Positions 1 through 9,071 of a stretch of DNA of 22,482 bases are shown here, one piece after another. This DNA is from Chara braunii. Taxonomy: Eukaryota > Streptophyta > Charophyceae > Charales > Characeae. Position numbers and translations under genes: made by a program. A model generated the notes under the pieces. The model saw nothing but the letters and a program-made list of their open reading frames with translations, was not told the DNA's origin and ran no database searches. The stretch lies in the NCBI GenBank assembly GCA_003427395.1, contig BFEA01000683.1:666973-689454 (forward strand). The letters are read 5' to 3'. Position 1 is the stretch's first letter; each line of letters starts with the position of its first letter.

Positions 1-1640
1 CCAGGTCCTCACATCTCCGCAGTTTGGACCATCGCTCTCTTGGGTTCTCTGGACAGTATGCAAGTAGATTGGCACCAGCGGCCGTTACCCTTTGTCCTTT
101 ATAGATCGTCATGGGAAGAGGTAGGGCATCCACTGTTGTTACCCAATCGTGTTTGTTGATTGTTGGCCCCGCCTTGAGGGTGCGAATCCAAGCTAGCGGA
201 ATCGCTTCTTGGATCTCCTGTAGGTCTCGGGCCTTGTTCTTTACCGGGCCCGTTCTATTTTTGAGTGTTTCGACTGTTGCCCGGTTTCCTGTTTGTGTGT
301 CCCACAAGTCCCCAATTGTATAAATCCCCTTCTTTATCCAGTTCAGCCATTTAGATCTGTCGCGTAGGGAGAAGGGCAAACCCATGTGGTCCAGAATCTA
401 TTGGTGGCCAAACACTGGCTGACGCCAGATTTCTTCCCATCTGGTTGGAGTGGCTGAACGTTGTGGCCCTCTATCTGCCGCGTAGGGAGAAGGGCAAGCC
501 CATATGGTCCAGAATCTATTGGTGGCCAAACACGGGCTGACGCCAGATTTGTTCCCATCTGGTTGGAGTGGCTGAAAGTTGTGGCCCTCTATCCCTCCAT
601 AGCCTCATCATAGCTATCCACAGAGGATCAATCCTCAGATCCTGTTTTGCCCTGGCCGACGGAGAATCATCCATTTTGATTTTGGGGACAGTCGGGATGG
701 ACCAATGGCTGTTGGTTAGCCACCTCAGGGGGTGTACCGGGTGCTGTGGGTGGGAGGGCGGTGCCAGGCAGCCGAGTTGTATATGCGCATACAGGGCCCA
801 AGGGATATTGCTCCCCAGCAGGAGCCGGACCAGAAATTTGAATATCAATGCCTTTGTTTCTTCCTCCGGATCGATTATCCCCAAGCCCCCTTCTGATCTT
901 GGCTGTATCAGAGTATCCCATGCCACCCTTCTTATGGCACGGGTGTCTTCGTGATTATTTTTCCATAGGTACGCCGTTGTGGCCTGTTTAAGTTTGGACA
1001 GTTGTTTACGGCCAATTTCCCAGAAGGCCACTTTTTGTACCAGATGGATTCGAGGATGGCGATATTGATTGCCAGCACTCTCCCCACCAGTGATGTAGGC
1101 TTTGTGTCCCACTTTGACATCCTCTGAATCGCCAGGTCCACCAAAGCCTCTCCATGGTCTGCGGGAGGGCCCAGTGCCGTAATGTTCAGCCCCAGAACCC
1201 TTATTGCTGACTCTTTTGTTCTCCATGCGACCTGGGGGTCTGTTGGTGGGGGGGTGTCATGCGGACGAAGCCACCAGCCTTCCGTTTTGGTGCCCCAGTT
1301 CACTTTCATGTCTGCTGCGACTTCGAACAGGTGAATCGTGGGAGCCAGTGCTGTAAAGCTTTGACGATTTGCTCTAAAAAGTACCGTGAGATTGTCAGCA
1401 AACAGCGAGGTGACTGGAACCAAATGGTTCGGGATTTTTGGCACATCAATGTTTTGGATATCAGGATTGGATCTGATCATGGCTGCCAGGGCTTCCATCA
1501 CTAGAACGAACAGCATGGGCGCTATCGGGTCACCCTGTCTAACCGATCGCTGCAGGCGAAATGGAGAGGCTAGGTGGCCATTCAGCATAACAACCAACGT
1601 TATGCCTAAGAAGCTGTTAAGGTGGTTTCCTGAAGTCGTC
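1..1640 (-). pseudogene. LINE (L1-type) ORF2 fragment: reverse transcriptase and C-terminal region, decayed
   Basis: The minus strand encodes the middle and rear of a non-LTR retrotransposon ORF2, which would copy element RNA into DNA at a nicked target. Near 1490-1560 the reading gives SVRQGDPIAPMLFVLVMEAL, the RT block typical of plant L1 elements. The catalytic block follows at 1391-1402 as FADN, where FADD is expected. The frame shifts near 1040-1090 and continues with a post-RT block containing EGGLGI at about 900-960. After the duplicated segment (355-592) the reading continues with a GIYTIGDLWD block and runs open to position 1, so the element continues off the left edge. An in-frame TAG sits just before an ILDHMG reading in both copies of the duplication. 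Upstream, the RT frame closes at two adjacent stops near 1635-1640, so the endonuclease and ORF1 are missing. Frameshift, stops, catalytic substitution and 5' truncation make it dead. Family assignment is strong; the exact clade within L1 is inferred. Confidence 0.92.
355..592. repeat. 118-bp tandem duplication inside the LINE
   Basis: Two adjacent copies (355-472 and 473-590) differ at only a few positions, and both contain the CGCGTAGGGAGAAGGGCAA motif. On the minus strand each encodes the segment around RWE-IWRQPVFGHQ followed by TAG. Because 118 is not a multiple of three, the duplication shifts the LINE frame. It arose after the element had acquired the stop, since both copies carry it. 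Confidence 0.9.
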
Positions 1641-1655
1641 TACTACGAGTTCTGA

Positions 1656-1770
1656 GCCTATCTTTTGGGCTACTGTCTTCACCCGAGTAGAACGGGCTGT
1701 CATTTTCACTGCATCTGGACGGAGAGTTGTTCCAAATACGGATATAATAACCGTGCGTTCTATTGGGGGG
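1656..1770 (-). repeat. Diverged duplicated segment, copy 1 (coding-like on minus)
   Basis: This segment resembles 2020-2130 at roughly 70 percent by eye; shared words include TACTGTCTTCACC and CCAAATACGG. On the minus strand both copies read without stops in the same frame, with pattern IE-x-x-V-x-I-x-VFG at the start and V-KTV at the end. It abuts the broken 5' end of the LINE RT fragment. I do not recognise a protein family. It may be a piece of the same or another retroelement. Confidence 0.5.
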
Positions 1771-1842
1771 GTTGATTTGCCACTGTTCACTGGTGCAACG
1801 GAGATCTCTGTCGTTTACAATTGTTCTTGGTAAGCACTAATT

Positions 1843-1858
1843 AAAAAAAAAAAAAAAA
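1843..1858 (+). repeat. poly(A) run, 16 A
   Basis: An uninterrupted A run lies between the two diverged segments. It could be a retroposon tail, but no body was identified upstream. Confidence 0.9.
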
Positions 1859-2019
1859 GTCTTACTATTACCTGGTAGGGGTATGAAACGCGCAAATTTG
1901 GAAAATTTGTCTGTCATAACCGGAATGGGCTTGTTTTCTTTCCTGCTGGTCACTAAGGTGTTCATGAGTCCATGTCCCGAGAGTGCCCACGACCTTCGAG
2001 CACTGGAAGAAGCTTTATT

Positions 2020-2130
2020 GAGCCTACTGTCTTCACCTGGATAGAATGCGCAGTCATTATCGCTGTATGTGGGCTGGAAACTGCACCAAATACGGCTATC
2101 ATGACCGGGTGTTCTATTTGGGTGAAGACG
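2020..2130 (-). repeat. Diverged duplicated segment, copy 2 (coding-like on minus)
   Basis: Partner of 1656-1770, about 360 bp away in the same orientation. The minus-strand reading retains VFGAVSSP and QVKTV at positions matching VFGTTLRP and RVKTV in copy 1. The product is unidentified. Confidence 0.5.
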
Positions 2131-2137
2131 GTAGTGG

Positions 2138-2207
2138 GGCTTGGGTTGCGGGCTTGTCTCTTTGGCAGATCCGGCTTGGGTTGCGGGCTTGTCTCTTGGG
2201 CATCTGC
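2138..2207. repeat. 35-bp tandem duplication
   Basis: Two copies of a unit starting GGCTTGGGTTGCGGGCTTGT begin at 2138 and 2173. They are near identical over about 25 bp and diverge at the end. Confidence 0.8.
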
Positions 2208-2222
2208 GCTCTTGCTGCTGAT

Positions 2223-2500
2223 TTAATTTTATTTTTTTTATTTATTTTTGTTGCACTGAGTATACAGTGATCATCTGGAGCAGTAGGCCGTGGATGTCCT
2301 GGAATATGAGACCATCTCCCATCCCATCATCACGTCAATACTCCTAGCGCGCCCCCTATCCCACTATCCTACCTCTAGTGTGACAAGCACTCACGGCCAT
2401 TACCCTACCAATGGGCACCAGGCAACTTGTACCGAACAGCAGTGATAGGCACCAGGGCCGATAGGTTGCCAAGCCCTGGTGGAAGCGGAATCGGGCGAGC
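2223..2500 (-). mobile_element. SINE-like retroposon, copy A, with 12-bp target-site duplication
   Basis: A body of about 250 bp (2251-2500) matches 19811-20053 in the same orientation. On the minus strand it runs from GCTCGCCCGATTCCGC at its 5' end to an A-rich 3' tail (T-rich 2223-2250 on plus). It is flanked by CTTGCTGCTGAT (2211-2222) and CTTGCTGGTGAT (2501-2512), a 12-bp direct repeat with one mismatch, as expected for L1-type target-primed insertion. It has a hairpin near the 5' end built on CCAGGGC...GCCCTGG. No convincing Pol III A box was found, so it could be a short nonautonomous LINE derivative instead. Confidence 0.7.
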
Positions 2501-2697
2501 CTTGCTGGTGATGTTGATGGAAGCATCCCGTGATGCCCAAGGTTGAGGAGTGCTCGCCGCAACCAGTCATGTGTTTGCCATGGTCCTCCGACGATGGTCC
2601 ATGCGGCCGACCTCCTCCTGTGAAAAGCGCGCAAGAGGGGCCGCAACTGCAATGCGCCGACAACAGAAGGTGCCGCAGAGGAACACGACGACTCTGG

Positions 2698-2812
2698 GCC
2701 TCGCTCCACCACTCACCATAGCACACAACAAAAGTTATGGTGGTGTATGTTTCCACATTCTAGGGGAAGATTCATTCTCATTTTGCAGATTTTGTGAGTG
2801 GTGGAGCGAGGC
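2698..2812. repeat. Perfect 19-bp inverted repeat with 77-bp spacer
   Basis: GCCTCGCTCCACCACTCAC at 2698-2716 is the exact reverse complement of 2794-2812. The right arm lies inside copy 1 of the four-copy core repeat. It could be a small foldback or MITE-like element, or the source of a hairpin RNA. Confidence 0.85.
2760..2812 (-). repeat. Four-copy core repeat, copy 1
   Basis: The core reads on plus as AGATTCATTCTCATTTTGCA, then GTGAGTGGTGGAGCGAGG. The minus-strand reading is C-K-M-R-M-N-L-P-L-E. It shares this core with copies at about 4909, 5893 and 6379, all in one orientation. Function is unknown. Confidence 0.75.
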
Positions 2813-3077
2813 GTTCTGTCCAGGCTTCAAGGCGACGGTGAAAGGAACAGAAAAACAAAACGACAAAAAAAAAAACACCGCCCTTAAGCCCACGACCTCG
2901 CCCCCCCCCCTCTTCCTTTCCCAAACAGGTAAAGCTGGATGCCGTCTACCACTAATGTCGAGCTACCTCGACAACCTACCACTGGTCGCCGGGCCTCCAA
3001 ACTGTCGCACGACCACTCGGCTGACCAGTCCTTGCCATGATGGCGACTGCACCCTTTTGCTGTGCTTCTCAATGCCC

Positions 3078-3175
3078 TGTAAACCATTGCTGAAACCGCC
3101 GGGTCTTACTTCTTAACACCCTGTATTAGTAGTCGACGACATTGTTGAAACTGCGGGGTCTTATTCCCTAGTTGC
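3078..3175. repeat. Short tandem duplication, period about 55 bp
   Basis: CATTGCTGAAACCGCCGGGT near 3085 recurs as CATTGTTGAAACTGCGGGGT near 3140. Both are followed by CTTA(C/T)T. It lies in unclassified repetitive sequence. Confidence 0.6.
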
Positions 3176-3415
3176 GCATTGTTTGCAGCCAGTAGGCTGC
3201 GCCTTACCTAGTTGCAATTTTCTTTAGGCACCTGTGAACTATGCTCTCTAATCTGAATGAATTGTACTCTTTTTGCCTCCTGCATACGTGTCTACGACTC
3301 AATGGTGTATAAAGCTCTTCATGTCATCATGTAAACCATAAAGCTTGTCGTATGCTTATAGGTCCTCCCAACTGTCGAACACACACACACAAAAAAAAAC
3401 TGAGCATATTTTCAG

Positions 3416-3535
3416 CCGTAGCATATGTTCAGTATCTGTCAATTACCGTCCTCCTGTTGTTTAATCATAAAAAAAAAAACAGGCAATGTTATACATGTAA
3501 TCGTAGGTTAAATAGCCACTATCTTTCAGGCTGTA
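3416..3535. repeat. Direct repeat, copy 1 (partner 3751-3866)
   Basis: CCGTAGCATATGTTCA, CTGTCAATTACCGTCCTCCT and GCAATGTTATACA occur in the same order at 3751-3866, an offset of 335 bp. A third partial match to the repeat's tail (AACAGCTTGTTATGCTTCCTCC) lies at 3689-3721. This suggests an eroded larger tandem array. Confidence 0.8.
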
Positions 3536-3750
3536 GTCCCAAGTCGACATATCACCTATATTGAATTCTTCGGGATTGGATTGCCGTTGGGCCGCTGTTG
3601 ATATATTTCATTGGCGGCTTTTGTTGTGTTTACGCCCTCCGATAGTCACAGCACCTCGTCCGTGGCCGATGTATGGGAAAGGTATTGGAGGTTCAACAGC
3701 TTGTTATGCTTCCTCCCACAGTCTAATCTGCTTAGCAGTTAAACCGTAAA

Positions 3751-3866
3751 CCGTAGCATATGTTCAATGTCTGTCAATTACCGTCCTCCTGTTCCTTTAC
3801 CATTAAAGCAGGCGGCAATGTTATACAAATAATGACAGGTTAACAGCTAGCCATGCTTCCTCCGAA
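3751..3866. repeat. Direct repeat, copy 2 (partner 3416-3535)
   Basis: Second copy of the 335-bp-offset repeat. It is followed by an imperfect inverted repeat built on AAGCTTATGTCA and TGACATTGAAGCTT (3864-3904). Confidence 0.8.
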
Positions 3867-4009
3867 AGCTTATGTCATGAAACATACCAATGACATTGAA
3901 GCTTCATCCACATTTGCATTTCTCGAATGACACACTATCAGACAAAGTAGCCTGCTGTAATCCAACAAATACATGCTCATAATGGCACAGCCATCATGCT
4001 CGTGCTCCG

Positions 4010-4210
4010 GAGAGAGAAGGAGAGAGGGGAGAGAGGAGAGGGGAGAGGGGAGAGGGGAGCACGAGGAGGAGGAGGAGTATAATTTTTTTCTAATTTAATG
4101 ATGGTTGCGGATAGGGACGAGGATAGGGACGAGGATAGGGTTGTGGATAAGGACGAGGATAGGGATATGGATAGGGATCGGGACAAGGATATGGATAAAG
4201 GTGGGGATGA
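4010..4210 (+). repeat. Purine-rich simple repeats (GGAGA)n and (GGATAGGGACGA)n
   Basis: 4010-4078 is a pure-purine GGAGAGG/GGAGGA tract. 4106-4200 is a degenerate 6/12-bp repeat of GGATAGGGACGA. Open frames here (R-I-G-T-R-I-G) are products of the repeat. Confidence 0.85.
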
Positions 4211-4281
4211 TGTTGAATATATCACATTGGTGTGAGAAAAGTGAGGAAATATTGCGACAAAAGAGAATGATGCGGAATATG

Positions 4282-4345
4282 CTTCTGATGGTGATAATAA
4301 TAATGATGATGATGACGATGATGATGATAATTTGGTTAATGGTGA
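4282..4345 (+). repeat. (GAT)n trinucleotide repeat
   Basis: An imperfect ATGATGATGA tract. The poly-Met and poly-Asp-like frames across it are artefacts. Confidence 0.85.
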
Positions 4346-4359
4346 TTACGGATGGTGGG

Positions 4360-4900
4360 AGGGAAGTGAAGGGGGAGAGAAAGGCGATGGCGAGAGAAGT
4401 GAAGAGAGAATTGAGGAGAATATCGTGGCAAGCACCCTTACAAGGGTATTTGATGTTATTTTTACAGGGCGCACAAGGTGCAACTGCGACGGTGCATCGG
4501 CGTACCAGTTTCGTTTGAATGCATGCCTCGGCGACTTCAGCTGCGGCAGAGGGTATGAGAGAGTGGGATGTGAGTTAGTGTGAGCATGCAGTATTGCGTT
4601 CACGATAGATAACGGAATAGCCACCGACCTCGACGATCGGTGGGCTTCAGCCGTTAGTTTACGCGACGACAAGAGTACGCGATGATTTCATTTGGTTGGA
4701 CTCACTGCGAGCATGAAGTGCTCGCGTTTTGCCATGGTGTATGGTTGGGCATGGGCCCCAATCATTGGGTCGGGGTGTCTATGATGTTGCGTACAGGCTA
4801 CAAGTCGTGGGGCAGACCATTGTTTCACAGGCTTCGTTCGCGGCAATTGGGTAAGCCATACCGTGAACGAAGGGAGGTCGGGAGAGAAGAAACTCACTCA
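4360..4900. other. No recognisable gene; purine tract and small hairpins
   Basis: A purine-rich segment (4360-4430) is followed by mixed sequence. CCACCGA...TCGGTGG forms a 7-bp stem at about 4620-4643. CTTCGTTCGCGG and CCGTGAACGAAG form an imperfect inverted repeat near 4830-4871. No coding family was recognised. Confidence 0.5.
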
Positions 4901-4973
4901 CCTGGGATGTATCTTCCCGTGTTCAACCGAAAGATTCATTCTAATTTTGCACATTTGGTGAGAAGTGGAGCGA
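4894..4973 (-). repeat. Four-copy core repeat, copy 2, next to a minus-strand splice-donor-like site
   Basis: Contains TATCTTCC, then AGATTCATTCTAATTTTGCA, then GTGAGAAGTGGAGCGATG. On the minus strand an ATG opens a reading of MCKIRMNLSVEHGKIHP, and then comes CCCAG followed by GTGAGTGAG, which matches the U1 5' splice consensus. This may be a short exon of an unknown gene or element family. That reading is inference. Confidence 0.6.
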
Positions 4974-5062
4974 TGCACGTGGTCATGATCGTTCCGGTGT
5001 TGCCGCCCTCATCTTTGGCCGGGTGGTCCCCCGCACTTGTGTTGAGCATTGCCTTCGTCTTT

Positions 5063-5192
5063 GTTGTATTGTGGCCGCCCTCGTTATGAACAACCTCGGG
5101 ACCATGTTCGTCGTTCTCGTCCACGACGTTGTATTGTGGCCGCCCTTGTTATGGACAACCTCGGGACCACGTTCGTCGTTCTTGTGACCGTC
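5063..5192. repeat. 65-bp tandem duplication
   Basis: Copies 5063-5127 and 5128-5192 share GTTGTATTGTGGCCGCCC and ACAACCTCGGGACCA, then TTCGTCGTTCT. A weaker third copy may precede at about 5000-5062. Confidence 0.85.
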
Positions 5193-5199
5193 GTGGACC

Positions 5200-5890
5200 C
5201 TGCAATGCTTTTGATCGTCGTGAGCTCGCAATGCTATTGGGAGCACCCGCTCCTACATCCTGGTGGATGTCGTCACGGTTGAGTCCGTGATGAATGGTTG
5301 ATTTTGTTTGTGACGGTGCTTGTTTTCCCTCGTCACGTTTTTCTCCTTCATTTCAAGGCGGTCTTCGTCTTCCAAACACTATTCTAGTCACAACCATTTG
5401 GCATCTAGCCACGATTACGGGCCAGGTACGTGGTGGACCAAAGGAGAGGCGATGGGAGAGCTGAAAGTCAAACGTCAAGAAGGAGGGAAGGAGAAATAGA
5501 AGAAGGAGCTCGGGATCGATTCCATGTGGGAAGATGGCGTCCATCGCTCTCAATGCTGTGGCTGAATCAACCGGTGTTGTCCAAACTCAGCCTTGTTTAT
5601 GGCCACGTGGGGGTGAGAGCGATCGAAACGGGCATCTTACACAGGCTGTGGAGTGGACAAGGTGGAAGAGGAAGAGGAAAGAGTAAAGGAGGTGAAAAAG
5701 AAAGAAGAAAACGGGAGTGAAATGTGTATTATCTTACATTGCTTTGGACAGATTCGGGGAGGGGAGTGCACGATCCAGGGGGTTTGAGATACTACGAATT
5801 GATTGGTCATGCCAGATTTGGCGATGGGGCAACAACCTGGTTGATATGACTTACGGGGGCTGCGCCTGGAAGGAAGGAAGAAGACCTGCA
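5200..5890. other. No recognisable gene; purine-rich tracts
   Basis: Contains a small hairpin TCACGG-TTGAGT-CCGTGA near 5272-5289. Two purine-rich stretches (about 5440-5510 and 5650-5720) recur once per core-repeat module. No coding family was recognised. Confidence 0.5.
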
Positions 5891-5892
5891 CG

Positions 5893-5950
5893 ATGTATCT
5901 TCCCATGTTCCAGCAAAAGATTCATTCTCGTTTTGCACTAGTGAGCGCAG
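5893..5950 (-). repeat. Four-copy core repeat, copy 3
   Basis: TATCTTCC is followed by AGATTCATTCTCGTTTTGCA and GTGAGCG. The minus reading gives C-K-T-R-M-N-L-L-L-E-H-G-K-I-H, and a GTAAGTC donor-like motif lies further 3' on minus (near 5850). The spacing pattern resembles copies 2 and 4. Confidence 0.65.
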
Positions 5951-6200
5951 GAGGGAAGCTCGTCAAAGTGATTGGGATTGATTTGCACTCCCCTGTTGTT
6001 GCCATCTAGCCCGTTATCCGTAACCACAACCATGATCACCGCCTTCGCTGGTCGTGCTTGTCATTCCCGCCACGTCGAAGTCTCTTATTGCAGTTTTCAC
6101 TACTGATATACTGGCTGCTAGTATAACCAGGTGCACTGATTACTTGAGGGAATTACGGGCGAAACTGTTCAAAATGAACGCATGCTCGCATGCGCGCACG

Positions 6201-6203
<3 letters not shown>

Positions 6204-6278
<75 letters not shown>
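6204..6278 (+). repeat. (GA)37 microsatellite
   Basis: 75 bp of perfect GA, preceded by GCATGCTCGCATGCGCGCACGCAC-like alternating purine-pyrimidine sequence. Frames of RERE or SLSL type are translations of the repeat. Confidence 0.97.
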
Positions 6279-6279
<1 letters not shown>

Positions 6280-6332
6280 CACGGTAAAGCCGAAAGAAGA
6301 ATTGAGTGAGGAGTGGATAACATAGTTGGACT

Positions 6333-6434
6333 TACCTGCGGTCCAGAACGAGTAATGAAATAAGGGAATGTGGCAATATATCTCCTCATGATCTAGGGGA
6401 AGATTCGTCCGCACTTTGCACATTTGACGAGTAG
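6333..6434 (-). repeat. Four-copy core repeat, copy 4, next to a minus-strand splice-donor-like site
   Basis: TATCTCCTCATGATCTAGGG is followed by AAGATTCGTCCGCACTTTGC and ACATTTGACGAGTAGAGG. On minus an ATG opens MCKVRTNLPLDHEEI, ending at CCGCAG followed by GTAAGTCC. This is the most diverged copy. Confidence 0.6.
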
Positions 6435-7855
6435 AGGAATAAGGCCCATAGTCGTGCGCAACAACTCGTCAGATCGTCAAGTCTGCGTTTGCGCTTGATA
6501 TCTTTGTCACTGTCTTCATTTCAATTCAATGTCCTCCCTCGAGAAGTTCCTTGATGCATCTGGTCTCCTTCTTGGTGTCAAGGCTCATCACATCCGTGGG
6601 TGCTACTCGATTTTGGCGATTATTTTCCCTCCTCCGATCTTTGACCGTGACAGTTACTTCAGCCTAATAGGAAGGAGGGTAGAGGAGTAGTAGAGGAAAA
6701 GGTCGGGAAGCGGAGTGATAGAAAGAGAGATGAGCACGTCCGATCTAGACAAAGCAAGAATTGACAGATTGAGAGCTCTTTTATAGATCCTAAGAGTGTC
6801 GAGGAGTGTGTCATTGAGTACCTGTTATTGCTGCAGCGTTTTGAGTTGTTGCTTGCTTTGCAAGTTACAAAGGTTTCTATATCTAAGACTTTGTGTTGCT
6901 ACTGTTGAAGACCAAGCTGTTGCCACTGAGATTGTTGCTACTGCAACTGGTATAGGTGTTGCTGCCTTAAAACGACGGAGTTGCTATCGGGATGCTATGT
7001 TGAATTCCAAATTGTCATTGCGGTCGTTTTTCAAGCTTTTATGTTTGACTTTATACAGGTTACAGTGGCCTGGTCTGCTGCTATCGAGTTCAGTTGTCAA
7101 TACCTGAGACCGCTACTGTTGCTCTGATCCTCAGATCGTCGTTGTTGGCATGGTTGATCCGAGTGCTACCAATGCTCTGACGTGTTGCTGCTGCTGTTTT
7201 TCAGGGCGGGTTGTTGTTGCAAGGTGCGGTTGCGCTCGATAGCAAGCGGGATTGTTGTTGAGCTATTGTTATTTTTGGCAGCAACAAATGCGGTCTCAAG
7301 GCACTGCCATTCAATGTTTTAGAAATTGCAGTTGCAGGGGTGGATTGGAGGTTGCGGTTATTGCGGTGAATTTATTGTGGCATTTGTGACTTTCACTTCA
7401 TACTCTATAATTGTCCACCATTGTGGGGCCCTCAGGATTTGAAGGCGTCATGGCCCTCTCGTGAGATCCTGAGCGCACCGCCCTCGTATCTTGAGTGAAA
7501 GCGTGTCCTTTCTTTCTTTCTTACTCTTAGATTGTCCTTTTATTTGTGAGGTCTCTAAGAGGGAGAAAACTAGCAGAATCCGATCTTGACTAGACTGTAC
7601 TTCGACTTTCTTTATGGGACCTCATGAGCCCACGCAATTGCAGGAGCTCTATCGGGGTTCAGGCAGGACCCAAGAGGCAGGCCAACGCGACTCTGGTAGC
7701 ATCCCACTAATCCCTATCTATGCCACCTTTTATTTTCACTTTGACTGGTCTAATTGTCATACGTATCTTTTTGACTTTTGCTCAAGACTCTAATCAGACT
7801 AAGCAACTAACTACGCTTGTTTAATTAATTTACAAATCAACTTGCCAATTATATT
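6435..7855. other. No recognisable gene; GTT/GCT-rich cryptic repeat
   Basis: 6790-7330 is rich in GTTGCT/TTGTTG trinucleotides without a clean tandem period. A 103-codon plus frame (6796-7107) crosses it, but its composition follows the trinucleotide bias and it matches no family I know. The rest is unremarkable. Confidence 0.5.
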
Positions 7856-7859
7856 ATTT

Positions 7860-8212
7860 TGAGTTAGGCAACTGGTCTAGTCCACTGGGGATTCCTCAGT
7901 CATTTGTTGTTGAGTTAAGCGACTGGGTTGAGTTGACTGTTGATTCCTCGGTCATTTGCTTTGTTTTTCTAAGTTAGACGATTGGGTTGAATTGATTGCA
8001 GATTCTTCAGTCGTTCGTTATTTTGTTTTCCTCTGTTTATCTAATCGACAACCTGAATCCACTGCGGATTCTTCAACTGTTTGTTATCTTGTTTTACGCT
8101 GTTTATCTAAGCAACTGCTTGAGTCCACTGCGGATTCCTTAACCCCTTGTTGTGTTCGTTTGTGCAATTGGGTTGAGTCAACTGTGGATTCCCAATTCTT
8201 TATCTTGTGACT
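7860..8212 (+). repeat. Degenerate minisatellite, about six units of 50-70 bp
   Basis: Each unit has CAACTGG/CGACTGGG, then TTGAGTCCACTG-like sequence, GGATTCYTCA and TTTGTTAT-TTGTTTT. Units begin near 7861, 7913, 7970, 8038, 8105 and 8158. In one plus frame (7956-8210) the later units encode a periodic peptide with recurrent ESTADS. This may be chance, since the array has no convincing start signal or flanking exon. Confidence 0.75.
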
Positions 8213-8499
8213 AAATAAGGACAACTTTTGACTTAAAACTTGTTAATTCAAACACAAGATATCGTTTAGGGAAAAAGGATTGCACATATTAATGCAAAGA
8301 TGAATTCTGACTGATGTACCTTTTTTTTTGTAGACGCTTTGAATTTAATTCATGCATTTTTTTTTTTATCATTTGGTTTGTTCTCTTAGTTTGATAGCTT
8401 AGTTTGTTAGTGCTCGCCTTATGCTTGAGCAATAGGCAGGTAGTGGTTTATTTTTTTTTGTTTCACATTGTTTTTTTTTGCATGTTTGCTTTGGTCAGA

Positions 8500-8723
8500 C
8501 CTTAACTAGCTCATGAGTTAGTATAAATTATGGGAGTTTCCTTCCTTAGGGGAGAGTTGTCAAAAATCTTGCTAAAACTACAAAGTTAGTCAAAATTTTG
8601 GATAGTCTTTTGGGTTAGAGTTAGTATGATCTTTGGAGTCAGTAGAGGTTTTGAAAGTCTTCTTTGCTAAAAGAAGTACAACCGAAATTTATACTAAAAT
8701 CAAAGAATTAATTTATTTTTAGG
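8500..8723. other. AT-rich sequence with short repeat matching 9125-9170
   Basis: TTAGTATAAATTATGGGAGT followed by CCTTCCTTAGGGGAGAGTTG resembles TTAGTAAATATTATGCGAGT followed by CTTCCTTAAGGGAAGTGTTG on the other side of the MITE. A purine tract before TGTTG is reminiscent of a polypurine tract and LTR start, but no other LTR signals were found. Confidence 0.35.
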
Positions 8724-9071
8724 CTGCGTAGCACGGCGATGGTGTTCGTGCCCCTTCATGTTCGCGCGAACAGCTCGCGAACATGTTCGGGCGAACATAA
8801 TTTTTTTTCGTAAAAAAAAAAAAAAAAAAAAAAAAAAAGATTGCGGTTTTTTATTTTTAACTCATGATTGGATACGAATTTGAACATGATTCCAAGGCAA
8901 AAGTTGCTTGTATTGTTATTTTACAGAACATATATATTTTTGAGATTTTTTTGAGATTTTTTTTTTTTTTAAATAAATTTTATGTTCGCGTTCGGAGGGT
9001 TTTGGGCGCTTGTTCGCGTTCGGGCGAACATGTTCGCGTTCGCCTCCGAACGCGAACACGGTGCTACATAG
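8724..9071. mobile_element. hAT-like MITE, 348 bp, with 8-bp target-site duplication
   Basis: The terminal inverted repeats are CTGCGTAGCAC (8724-8734) and, at the right end read inward, CTATGTAGCAC (9061-9071): 9 of 11 match. The flanks are TTTTTAGG (8716-8723) and TTCTTAGG (9072-9079), 8 bp with one mismatch, the length hAT transposases generate. Both subterminal regions are packed with GTTCGCG and CGCGAAC words and palindromes such as TGTTCGCGCGAACA (8759-8772). The middle is AT-rich with A and T runs, and there is no transposase. Clustered subterminal motifs are typical transposase-binding sites in hAT elements. Superfamily assignment is inferred from the duplication length and layout. 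Confidence 0.65.

Noticed and set aside
1972-2270. Overlapping 74-84-codon plus frames
   Set aside because: They run antisense to the coding-like duplicated segment and across a 35-bp tandem repeat; no motif.
4105-4518. 137-codon plus frame and overlapping frames
   Set aside because: It starts in a hexamer repeat and crosses a GAT microsatellite; the composition is that of the repeats and no domain is visible.
5270-5292. CGTCACGG-TTGAGT-CCGTGATGA as a ribozyme or regulatory hairpin
   Set aside because: It is only a 6-bp stem-loop, common by chance in a window this size.
6054-6423. Frames with long RERE or SLSL stretches
   Set aside because: They are translations of the (GA)37 tract.
6450-6490. 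TCGTCAG, a possible CTGACGA hammerhead core on minus
   Set aside because: No GAAA block at the right distance and no closing stems.
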